DNA from: an uncultured Alistipes sp.
GTDB taxonomy: Bacteria > Bacteroidota > Bacteroidia > Bacteroidales > UBA932
DNA length: 26,499 nucleotides
Reading direction: 5' to 3'
Assembly (NCBI GenBank): GCA_900544175.1
Contig: UQUN01000032.1
Span: 1-26,499 of the forward strand
In this document: positions 7,414 through 14,484 of the stretch, in pieces
Position numbering within the stretch: the first letter of the stretch is position 1
Layout of the letters: the number at the start of each line of letters is the position of its first letter
Notes under the pieces: model-generated
The model's input: only the letters and a program-made list of their open reading frames with translations
The model's database searches: none
Told to the model about the DNA's origin: nothing
Program-made: the position numbers and the translations under genes

Positions 7414-7938
7414 TTATCGGCGGTAGACGCGCCAAAGTGCCAGCCCGACGCAGACCAGCATGAGGACAAGTACGGTCCAGATGAACCACATGTTCAGGGT
7501 CTGAGTCTTGCCGGCGGCTACTGAGAGTGTGGAGTTGGCACCGAAAGAGAGCAGAAGGGTCAGCAGCAGGTTGAGCTGCGCGGCGAGGTCTTTTTTCGCG
7601 CTGTTGATTACGGGATTTTCGGATTTTCTGTGAGACTTGAGGATTCTGCCGGATTTTATGTCGCTGATGGTGCTTTTGCGGGGCATCAGGCGAAGGTTGA
7701 CCATCTGGGGGTATATCTGGGCCAGCAGCATTATCAGGTAGAGGCCGAGTCCTATGAGGGCGAGAGTCAGGAGTATGCCCCTTCCTCCCACATTGTCCAC
7801 TGCTCCGTGTATGTCGAAATGTACAGGCACCGGCACTCCCTCCAGGCGGGACCATGAGAGCATCGGCAGGAAGCCTGACAGCATTGCCAATGTGGCGATG
7901 GAATTAAGGACAAGATTTATATGGCGTGTAATAATCAT
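7414..7938 (-). CDS. DUF1648-type membrane protein
   Basis: The 174-residue protein has four hydrophobic segments (about residues 8-27, 54-78, 122-136 and 148-168). Between the first two is VPVPVHFDIHGAVDNVGGR, the hallmark of the DUF1648 domain found alone or in SdpI-like proteins. A basic soluble loop (about 85-117) separates the halves. The function is unknown; relatives include immunity and signalling proteins in other phyla, but that does not transfer safely to this one. It is 13 bp behind the phosphopantetheinyl transferase gene and is probably the last gene of that operon. Confidence 0.75.
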   Translation of the reverse strand: MIITRHINLVLNSIATLAMLSGFLPMLSWSRLEGVPVPVHFDIHGAVDNVGGRGILLTLALIGLGLYLIMLLAQIYPQMVNLRLMPRKSTISDIKSGRILKSHRKSENPVINSAKKDLAAQLNLLLTLLLSFGANSTLSVAAGKTQTLNMWFIWTVLVLMLVCVGLALWRVYRR

Positions 7939-7951
7939 AACATATGGATTG

Positions 7952-8590
7952 TCAGCCTACCAGCCACACCATGACATGATTGTCGAATACCTCGTAATTT
8001 AGCCTGAAGGTCTCTTCTTCACCGTCGCGGTGGAGGAAAGTGGCTTCGAGTTCTCCTTCATCATGTGGCGTGAACCGCTCTATCTCCATCTGTCTCGCAA
8101 AATCCACGCCGTTACGTGACATGCGTTTGTACAGTGCTTCCTTGGCACACCAGTATATGGCCAACTGCTGGTTTGTGTTGTGGTCCGAGAGGTCGTCTTT
8201 TTCGTCCTCGGAGAGTACCTTGCGCTCGACAGCGGAGAAATCTCTGTCCAGGCTTTCTATGTCTATGCCTACGCTTTCCTCCGGATGAGCGATAACTACT
8301 GCAAATCTTGTGCAGTGCGAGATGCTTATCTCTACAGCGCAGTTCTGGAGATAGGGTTTCCCGTTATCATGATGACCAAGATACAGTTTGTCGGGAAACA
8401 TTATGTTGAGAATGGCTCTTACAGCAAGTTTCTCCTTGCGTCTCGCAGGACTCTTTGTGATCATCAGATCTTCGAGCTCGTCGTTGGGTATGGGCGCGCA
8501 TATGCGGCGCAACTCGTCTTCGTCCTCGGAGATCTCCCATACGCAGATCTCCGCACCGTTTTCTAGATTCTCTCGTTTATAAAGACCCAT
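7952..8590 (-). CDS. 4'-Phosphopantetheinyl transferase (Sfp superfamily)
   Basis: The 212-residue protein carries the superfamily motifs: VEISISHC (about residues 86-93), the magnesium-binding VGIDIE (Asp110 and Glu112 from the ATG at 8590) and WCAKEALYK (147-155, with Glu151). It moves the phosphopantetheine arm of coenzyme A onto a carrier protein, most likely the fatty-acid acyl carrier protein or one for a secondary metabolite. No synthase gene is in the window, so the partner is unknown. A GTG at 8623 would add 11 residues that do not look conserved; ATG 8590 is preferred. It lies between the DUF2156 and DUF1648 genes in a tight operon. Confidence 0.88.
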   Translation of the reverse strand: MGLYKRENLENGAEICVWEISEDEDELRRICAPIPNDELEDLMITKSPARRKEKLAVRAILNIMFPDKLYLGHHDNGKPYLQNCAVEISISHCTRFAVVIAHPEESVGIDIESLDRDFSAVERKVLSEDEKDDLSDHNTNQQLAIYWCAKEALYKRMSRNGVDFARQMEIERFTPHDEGELEATFLHRDGEEETFRLNYEVFDNHVMVWLVG

Positions 8591-8623
8591 TTCGGATAAA
8601 AAATAGGTTACAAAGAAAAGCAC

Positions 8624-9547
8624 TTATCTGCGAACTGCCAAATATTTTTCCAACATAAACGCGGGATGGTAGGACAATTTGGCTTTGCGCAGGCCCTCGT
8701 CTCCTGCATCGTCCTCACGGTTGACATACCTCAGACCGGTCGACTCATGCTCGAGAAAAGTGCGGTTGATCATGGGATATGCACCCGTAACATTGGAAAA
8801 TGCCTTCTCGACATGCACGATAAAAGTATCGGAACAGAGCCGTTCGCCAAGTGTGTAGGCCACTACACGACCGTTGCAGCGCAGCATTCCCCCTCTGAGC
8901 CGCAGTGGTACGAAGTCATCGAGAGCCTTGCGCACCGCACAGGCCTCCATCTGCATCGATTCATTGTGTATGCAGCCGTTGAGGGCGCACCATTCGTCAG
9001 TCATTGTCCGGCATTCCTCTATCTGGCGGCGGCATAGTTCCGGGTCGTTGTCGGGATGTATACTCTCGTAGGCCCAGTCAGGGTTCTGTACCTTGAATCT
9101 GGAAATGAAATTGCGTTTGGGCTGGTATTTCTTTCCTGCAAGGGAGACCATTTTCTCAGTCTCGTAGATGTAGTCGAATGAACGGCGTATGGGGGAAAAC
9201 TGATAACGGCCCGGAAGAAGTTCTTCTATCCGTTCCTTTATGCCGGCGATTGCCCATAGTGCAAAGCGTTTTCCGATGCTGGCGGAATCTTCCTCCATGA
9301 CCATGAGGATTTCCCTGATATCTCCGGTACCGGCTGGGAAAATGTAGTTGGCGTATCCATCCTCCCCGTCGGAGCGGATGAGCAGCCAGTCCTTCCATCT
9401 CGCGATACGTGTGCCGAAGAACCGGGCCCAGATATACAGCGAAGTGAAGCAGTACTCCGTGGCCCGGTAATCTGAAACAGCAAGGAGCGGGTCGGCCCAC
9501 TCCTTGTCGCTCAATTCTATATCCTTGAACTGTGGAAGATTACTCAT
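8624..9547 (-). CDS. DUF2156 (phosphatidylglycerol lysyltransferase C-terminal-like) protein
   Basis: The 307-residue soluble protein matches the stand-alone DUF2156 family, which has a duplicated GNAT-like fold related to the catalytic domain of MprF and FemX-type enzymes. Recognisable pieces are the N-terminal WADPLL and CFTSLYIWARFF, the central KKYQPKRNFISRF (about residues 139-151), and the C-terminal FSNVTGAYPMINRTFLEH and RYVNREDDAGDEGLRKAKLS. No membrane segments are present. It probably transfers an acyl or aminoacyl group, but donor and acceptor are unknown. Its first 8 bp overlap the end of the S37 peptidase gene, suggesting translational coupling. Confidence 0.85.
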   Translation of the reverse strand: MSNLPQFKDIELSDKEWADPLLAVSDYRATEYCFTSLYIWARFFGTRIARWKDWLLIRSDGEDGYANYIFPAGTGDIREILMVMEEDSASIGKRFALWAIAGIKERIEELLPGRYQFSPIRRSFDYIYETEKMVSLAGKKYQPKRNFISRFKVQNPDWAYESIHPDNDPELCRRQIEECRTMTDEWCALNGCIHNESMQMEACAVRKALDDFVPLRLRGGMLRCNGRVVAYTLGERLCSDTFIVHVEKAFSNVTGAYPMINRTFLEHESTGLRYVNREDDAGDEGLRKAKLSYHPAFMLEKYLAVRR

Positions 9548-10859
9548 ACAGCCACTGGCTCAGGATGGATTTGATCTCTTTCTGGGTCGCTTCATCGAAA
9601 GTCGCTATTCGGGCTCTGTGGCTGCCTCCGGGCTGTATGAAGAACTTGATGTTGTCCTTGTGCGGGTCGGACGGCATGACTGCGGACCATGGGTCGAACT
9701 GGCCGTAGATAAAGAGCATGCGGGCGTCGGTGGCGAGCAGGAATGCTGATATTTTGTTGTAAAGGTAGTCGTTGAATTTCAGGTCAACGCCCTGGGGAAG
9801 CATGAGTTTCTGGAGATAGTTTTTGGTATTCTTGATGCAGAAATACTTCTTGTACTCCCTGAACGGTTTCATGTCATAGCCGTAGTATCCGAGTTCTTTG
9901 GCGGCCTGTACGAAGAACGGGGATGTAGTGCCCCATGAGACGAAGTACTCCGGCGAGCATATTTTCATCATATATTCGAACACCTCCTTGTCGGATGCGT
10001 TCTTGCCCGGTATAAGGGATGCGGGATATCCCCACTGCCAGAAAGCGAATGAAAACTCCAGCACTCCGTAGTCGTAGATTTCATCGACCGGGATATTGAA
10101 TGCATATCCGTTGGACTTGCATAGTGAGTCATAGGCCGGCATCAGCCTGTCCTTGCGCAGCAGCAGTTCTATCTGGAAGTTCTTGACAGCCTCTCTCTCT
10201 TCGGGTGTCCCGGCGTAGTTCTCTATGAAAGGCTCGTGCCTGCCATCGTACAGAGCTCTGCAAAGGGGACCGACGTAAGGTACGGAGAAGTCTACGTCAT
10301 CAGGGTAGTAGGCCCTGTATATCATAGTGTTCTGTCCACCCTTGCTGATGCCTGTAGATATCCACTTTCCGTTGAATACGCCCTTAAGGGCAGTTACCAC
10401 TTCGTGCAGGTCGGCTGCTGCATTGGGGGCGTTCATGTAATCCCAGTCGATTTCCTCGGGGGATTTGCCGGGGTATGGTGTCGACTCAAGGAAGTAGCGG
10501 TGCTCGACTACAATATTGTTAGTGTTGAATAGGGCAGATATCTCGTCGCGATAGCGGGGGCTGGCCGCATACTGTGCTCCGTATCCCTCAGTTACCACCA
10601 CTGTGGCACTGTCTGGATGTACGGCGCATACGTAGACTCTCTGGGTGAATGTACCCATGTCGGGATTCTTGTGATCGACCGGTTGTTCGAATATCACTAA
10701 GTATTTTTCTGGAAATGTCGTGCTTTCCATTGCCTGCACGTCCTTGACGTTGGGCAGGGCTGCTATGCGGTCTGCGAGTGTCGCGTCCTGGGCGAGTGAC
10801 TGCACTCCGAGGACAGAGAAGACCAGCATTGCGGTAAAAAGGAATGTAAGTCTGCGCAT
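9540..10859 (-). CDS. Secreted S37-family (PS-10) aminopeptidase
   Basis: The 439-residue protein has a signal peptide (about 1-24, ending LAQ) and the alpha/beta-hydrolase pattern of the S37 prolyl/tripeptidyl aminopeptidases. The substrate-binding region VVEHRYFLESTPYPG is at about 117-131. The nucleophile lies in TGISKGG (Ser172), and the likely acid and base are Asp389 in YGQFDPWSA and His414 in GGSHRAR. It would trim peptides from their N-termini in the periplasm or at the surface, as in asaccharolytic and gut Bacteroidales. It leads an operon with the DUF2156 gene, which it overlaps by 8 bp, and has its own -7 element. Confidence 0.9.
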   Translation of the reverse strand: MRRLTFLFTAMLVFSVLGVQSLAQDATLADRIAALPNVKDVQAMESTTFPEKYLVIFEQPVDHKNPDMGTFTQRVYVCAVHPDSATVVVTEGYGAQYAASPRYRDEISALFNTNNIVVEHRYFLESTPYPGKSPEEIDWDYMNAPNAAADLHEVVTALKGVFNGKWISTGISKGGQNTMIYRAYYPDDVDFSVPYVGPLCRALYDGRHEPFIENYAGTPEEREAVKNFQIELLLRKDRLMPAYDSLCKSNGYAFNIPVDEIYDYGVLEFSFAFWQWGYPASLIPGKNASDKEVFEYMMKICSPEYFVSWGTTSPFFVQAAKELGYYGYDMKPFREYKKYFCIKNTKNYLQKLMLPQGVDLKFNDYLYNKISAFLLATDARMLFIYGQFDPWSAVMPSDPHKDNIKFFIQPGGSHRARIATFDEATQKEIKSILSQWLYE

Positions 10860-10888
10860 AACTGTTGTTCTGTAGGTTTAATGTTGCG

Positions 10889-10896
10889 CAAATGTA
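10889..10896 (-). promoter_or_regulatory. -7 element of the S37 peptidase operon
   Basis: TACATTTG on the minus strand matches TAnnTTTG, about 30 bp before the ATG at 10859. The following GCGC context is the same as at the tyrS promoter. No clear -33 TTTG is seen. Confidence 0.5.
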
Positions 10897-10958
10897 AGAT
10901 ATTTTCGGGAATTGTGGTAGCCCGGTTATGAGATAAGATGCCGTTGTGCCGTGCAGGC

Positions 10959-12569
10959 TCAGATGTCCCGGGTGCCGCTGACGGTTTTCCATTCCCCGAT
11001 GGTGCCGGTCTCCGAGGAGAAGGAGGCCCCGATGCGAATGACCTGGCGTCCGTCGGTTCCGTACGGCCTTGCGTAGCCCTTTTCTTCTATCTGGGCCAGG
11101 GCCTCGTCCGCCGTGCCGTCCAGCTTGAACTCGAAGATGTAGACGTACTTCGGGGTCTCCACGATGCAGTCCACGCGGCCCTGGCTCTGGGGCTGCTCGA
11201 CGGTGACGGCGTAGGTGCTGATCATCTTGAAGACAAGGTAGAGGGTGTACTGGAAGTAACGTTCGCGCTCCCGCTCGTCATCCTTGCGGCGCATGGTATA
11301 GGGTATGCCCGCAAGAAATGATGTAAGCAGGCCGCGCATCCTCTCAGGGTCACCGTCGCGCAGTGCCATGTACAGTCCCCGCACCGTGCCTCCGAACACC
11401 TGTCTGCGGTCCTTGAAATAGGCTGAGGCGGCCAGCGGGATGAAGCCGTCCTGCACTTCCCGGTTGGGGTAGTCCAGCATGAAGGTGTTCATGTCCGGGT
11501 CATAGCCCTTGATGGTCAGGTATCCGCTCTGGTAGATAATGGGCAGGATGTAATCGGAATTCGCTTTGTAGTCTATGAATTCAGCCGGTATGTAGTACTT
11601 TCCTACGAGTTCGTTGAGGTTCTCGCTGGAGTGCGCCATCAGGCGCATCAGATACTCGGGCGAGCCAGTGGTGAACCAGTAGCTGTCGATTCTCAGCTCG
11701 TCGAACGCGCAGAGCAGGCTGAAGGGATTGTAGATGTCCCTCATCGCGATGCTGAAATGGTAGCCGTCGTACTGCTCCTTGAGCCGCTGCAGGACATCCT
11801 CGCGGGTGATGCCCAGCTTTGCGGCCATGGCTCCGACGGACTCTGCGAAGTACCTCTCCAGCTCCTCCTGGGTGATGCCGCACAGGGCCTCGTAACGCTC
11901 GCTCATGCTGATATCCCTGGCCTGGTTGAATCCGCTGAACACGCTCACCTGGGCGAATTTCGTGACTCCCGTCAGCAGCACGAACTGCAGGTCGTTGTCG
12001 GCCGCCTTGAACACTGAGTAGAAACCCCTGAGCACCTCCCGGTTCCAGTCCTCCAGCGGCCTGCGCTGACCGCCCACCTCTATCGTGTAGTCCGTATCCA
12101 TCACGTCCAGCAGAGGCTTGTCGTACTCGTCCACGAGCACCACGCACCGCCTTCCGGTGGCCTCGTGGGCCCTGCGCAGGACCTCCGCGAAGCGGCCTCC
12201 CACGTCCAGGTTCCTTGCCGGTCGACCGTAGACTTCCTCCCATTCCGCCACCTGTGCCTCGATCTTCCGGTCCAGAATACCTCCTTCCGTGAAGTTGCTG
12301 GAATTGAAGTCAATGTGAAACACCGGGTATTGCAGCCAGTCCTTCTCCAGAGCATCGATGGCCAGTCCCTTGAACAGCTCATGCCTTCCGAGGAAGTAGT
12401 TCTCGATAGTGGACACGAGCAGACTCTTCCCGAACCGTCTCGGACGGCTCAGAAAATAGATAGTGCCGTCATTTACCAGCCGGTAAATCAAGTCCGTCTT
12501 GTCTACATAGACATAGTCCTCTTTACGTATTTTCTCGAAACTCTGAACTCCGATAGGAAATTTCATCAT
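10959..12569 (-). CDS. AAA-ATPase-like protein with PD-(D/E)XK nuclease-like C-terminus (DUF1703)
   Basis: The 536-residue protein begins MMKFPIGVQSFEKIRKEDYVYVDKT, the family start, with a variant P-loop in RPRRFGKSLL (about residues 42-51), a Walker B VVLVDEYD (143-150) and the conserved PLEDWNREVLRGFYSVFKAA (171-190). The C-terminal region has RVDCIVETPKYVYIFEFKLDG, matching the D...ExK core of PD-(D/E)XK nuclease-like domains, and ends near RQVIRIGASF. The family is common and multi-copy in Bacteroidales; its role is unproven, with mobile-element or stress and defence roles suggested. The gene is intact, unlike the remnant at 73-398. It has its own -7 element and follows the Fic gene. Confidence 0.92.
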   Translation of the reverse strand: MMKFPIGVQSFEKIRKEDYVYVDKTDLIYRLVNDGTIYFLSRPRRFGKSLLVSTIENYFLGRHELFKGLAIDALEKDWLQYPVFHIDFNSSNFTEGGILDRKIEAQVAEWEEVYGRPARNLDVGGRFAEVLRRAHEATGRRCVVLVDEYDKPLLDVMDTDYTIEVGGQRRPLEDWNREVLRGFYSVFKAADNDLQFVLLTGVTKFAQVSVFSGFNQARDISMSERYEALCGITQEELERYFAESVGAMAAKLGITREDVLQRLKEQYDGYHFSIAMRDIYNPFSLLCAFDELRIDSYWFTTGSPEYLMRLMAHSSENLNELVGKYYIPAEFIDYKANSDYILPIIYQSGYLTIKGYDPDMNTFMLDYPNREVQDGFIPLAASAYFKDRRQVFGGTVRGLYMALRDGDPERMRGLLTSFLAGIPYTMRRKDDERERERYFQYTLYLVFKMISTYAVTVEQPQSQGRVDCIVETPKYVYIFEFKLDGTADEALAQIEEKGYARPYGTDGRQVIRIGASFSSETGTIGEWKTVSGTRDI

Positions 12570-12579
12570 GGCCGTGTCC

Positions 12580-12614
12580 TCCGTATTTTCCTACAAAAAT
12601 AGTAATAATACGGA
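12580..12614 (-). promoter_or_regulatory. -7 element of the AAA-ATPase gene with a flanking inverted repeat
   Basis: TATTTTTG on the minus strand (12601-12594) matches TAnnTTTG. It lies inside an 8-bp inverted repeat, TCCGTATT (12580-12587) and AATACGGA (12607-12614), which could be an operator. No clear -33 element is seen. Confidence 0.45.
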
Positions 12615-12629
12615 AAAGTACCGCTTGCT

Positions 12630-13637
12630 CTATATGACTTCCCAGTGTCCGCCTTTGTCCGGCCCTATGCGCCGGAGTATCCCTTCTGCTTTCATGCGGG
12701 ACAGATGTTTCTCTACGGCTTTTGGAGTAATGCCTATCAGGGCTGCAAGGGATGCTGCGCTCAGACTCCCGTCCACGGACAGCAGTTCAATGATTTTCTC
12801 CCTACTTTTTTGCTTTTTCTCCCTACCTTTTTTGGTTTTCTCCCTACTTATCTCTTCATTGACGGACTTGAGGAATGCATCTATGTCGTGGCGGAGATTG
12901 CGAATCATAAGGCCGGTCATCCAGTCACGGAATATCGATATGTCCTCTTTCTCGCGGGTCTCAACTATGGCTTTGATGTATTCTTCCTTATCTTCTTTCA
13001 GGATTTTCATAGGTATCAGGCCCATCTCCATCTGAAGTTGGTTCATCAGCAGGCGGGCTGTCCTGCCGTTGCCGTCCGCCCAGGGATGTATGGTGACCAG
13101 CTCGTAGTGTGCGTCGAATGTCATTTCGTACTGTTCTTGAATGCTCATGACGCTGCTGTTATGTCTGGCTTCGTTTATTCTGTTGCATAGTTCCGAAAGT
13201 TTTCCAGGAACCTTGTTGTAGCTCATATAAGATTTTCCTCCGAGTCCGGCAGTTACATTCAGTAGTCGCAGTTCTCCTTTGGCCGATGAAAAATCCCCTA
13301 ATGCTGTTCTATAAACCTTCCCAGTGTTTTTCATGACGAGAGAAGCCAGTTCTGTCAGTATGTCGACAGTAACAGGAGCATGTGTGGCAGCCAGTTCTGC
13401 AGATCTTTCATATGCGGCTTTAAGGTCCAGATTCATGTTCTGCTCTTCGATGCTTTTTCCGCGCAGACTGATGCCCTGGTCAAACAGTATCTGGTTCTCC
13501 AGTTCGGTGATAGTCGAACCCTCTATGGCTGTGGAGTGGGTAATAATCGAGTACAGATAGAACTTTTCGTAGTCTATCTGCCTGTCGATGCCAAGTTCAC
13601 GGTATCGTGCAATCAGTATTTCGAGCTCATTGTCCAT
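12630..13637 (-). CDS. Fic-domain protein (class II) with C-terminal winged helix
   Basis: The 335-residue protein has an N-terminal inhibitory helix with STAIEG (Ser35, Glu39, Gly40), the (S/T)xxxE(G/N) motif of class II Fic enzymes, and the complete active site HPWADGNGRTAR (His184 onward). It would transfer AMP, or another nucleotide moiety, to a hydroxyl group of a protein, held off by its own Glu39. The linker at 265-285 has three heptads starting REK, and a winged-helix-like domain with ITPKAVEKHLSRMKAEGILRRIG ends the chain. Such C-terminal DNA-binding domains may allow self-regulation. The frame extends 12 codons upstream to a TTG at 13673, but that would cover a -7 element, so ATG 13637 is chosen. 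It lies just after ispE. The target is unknown. Confidence 0.9.
   Translation of the reverse strand: MDNELEILIARYRELGIDRQIDYEKFYLYSIITHSTAIEGSTITELENQILFDQGISLRGKSIEEQNMNLDLKAAYERSAELAATHAPVTVDILTELASLVMKNTGKVYRTALGDFSSAKGELRLLNVTAGLGGKSYMSYNKVPGKLSELCNRINEARHNSSVMSIQEQYEMTFDAHYELVTIHPWADGNGRTARLLMNQLQMEMGLIPMKILKEDKEEYIKAIVETREKEDISIFRDWMTGLMIRNLRHDIDAFLKSVNEEISREKTKKGREKKQKSREKIIELLSVDGSLSAASLAALIGITPKAVEKHLSRMKAEGILRRIGPDKGGHWEVI
12794..12847 (-). repeat. 21-bp in-frame tandem repeat in the Fic linker
   Basis: The 12-mer TTTTCTCCCTAC occurs at 12794, 12815 and 12836, exactly 21 bp apart. The repeats encode heptads REKTKKG, REKKQKS and REKIIEL on the minus strand. Changes in copy number would keep the frame and only alter the length of the charged helical linker. 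Confidence 0.85.
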
Positions 13638-13645
13638 AATCTCCG

Positions 13646-13653
13646 CAAACTTA
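13646..13653 (-). promoter_or_regulatory. -7 element of the Fic gene
   Basis: TAAGTTTG on the minus strand matches TAnnTTTG. It ends only 8 bp before the ATG at 13637, so a transcript from it would be nearly leaderless. CTTG lies 17 bp upstream as a weak -33. Confidence 0.45.
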
Positions 13654-13685
13654 CGAAAAAGATTATTGCGCAAGGAATATAGTGG

Positions 13686-14480
13686 TTACAGTTTCCGGAA
13701 AATGCCGTAGACGGCCGAGCCGCTGCCGCTCATGGAGGCGTAGACGGCGCCTTCGTCGTAGAGGGACTGCTTGATGCGGGCCAGCTCGGGATGCAGGGCA
13801 AATACAGTGGTCTCGAAGTCGTTGAGGATCCGGTCCTTCCATTCTTCGACCGGGAGGGTGTCGAGGAGATTGCCCAGACCGCATCCCGAGGGATCGGGGG
13901 TAAGGGAGGCGTAGGCCCTTGCGGTAGAGACGTGGATGCCGGGGGCAATGACCTTGATGCGGTATTTCTCCCTGATCTGTGCGATGGCGGGTGAGTCGCA
14001 GGGGGTGAGAATCTCTCCCCGTCCGCTGCCGTACATGGGTCTGCTGTATATGAAGAAGGGGCAGTCGCTGCCGAGGCGGGCGGCGTATTCCGCAAGACGC
14101 TCGTCGCTCAGGCCGAGGCGGAAGAGTTCATTGAGCCCCCGAAGAGTCCAGGCTGCGTCTGAGGAACCTCCTCCCATTCCGGCCCCTACGGGAATGTTCT
14201 TGCAGAGGTAGATGCCTACCGGCGGCAGGTCAAATTCTTTCTGCAGCAGCCTGTAGGCCTTTACGCACAGCTCTTTCTCCGTGTCCCCGCCCGGCAGTTC
14301 GAAGGGGAACCCATAATAGTTCATCGAGACGGAGTCCGCCTCGATGATTTCCAGGATATCCTTCTTCCAGTTGTCCACCGGGAAGAATAGTGTCTCTATG
14401 TCGTGGTAGCCGTCGCTCCGACGGGCCGTAACCCTCAGCCCGATGTTGATCTTGGGCCGGGGGTAGAGTACAATGTTCAT
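13686..14480 (-). CDS. ispE: 4-Diphosphocytidyl-2-C-methyl-D-erythritol kinase
   Basis: The 264-residue protein is a GHMP kinase of normal IspE length. It starts MNIVLYPRPKINIGLRVTARRSDGYHDI, with the catalytic-site lysine Lys10, and has the ATP loop PVGAGMGGGSSDAA at 97-110, followed by LGSDCPFFI and the C-terminal MSGSGSAVYGIF. It phosphorylates 4-diphosphocytidyl-methylerythritol in the non-mevalonate isoprenoid pathway in the cytosol, so the organism uses the MEP route. It starts 4 bp after the nrdJ stop and is almost certainly cotranscribed with it. Confidence 0.96.
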   Translation of the reverse strand: MNIVLYPRPKINIGLRVTARRSDGYHDIETLFFPVDNWKKDILEIIEADSVSMNYYGFPFELPGGDTEKELCVKAYRLLQKEFDLPPVGIYLCKNIPVGAGMGGGSSDAAWTLRGLNELFRLGLSDERLAEYAARLGSDCPFFIYSRPMYGSGRGEILTPCDSPAIAQIREKYRIKVIAPGIHVSTARAYASLTPDPSGCGLGNLLDTLPVEEWKDRILNDFETTVFALHPELARIKQSLYDEGAVYASMSGSGSAVYGIFRKL

Positions 14481-14484
14481 GACA

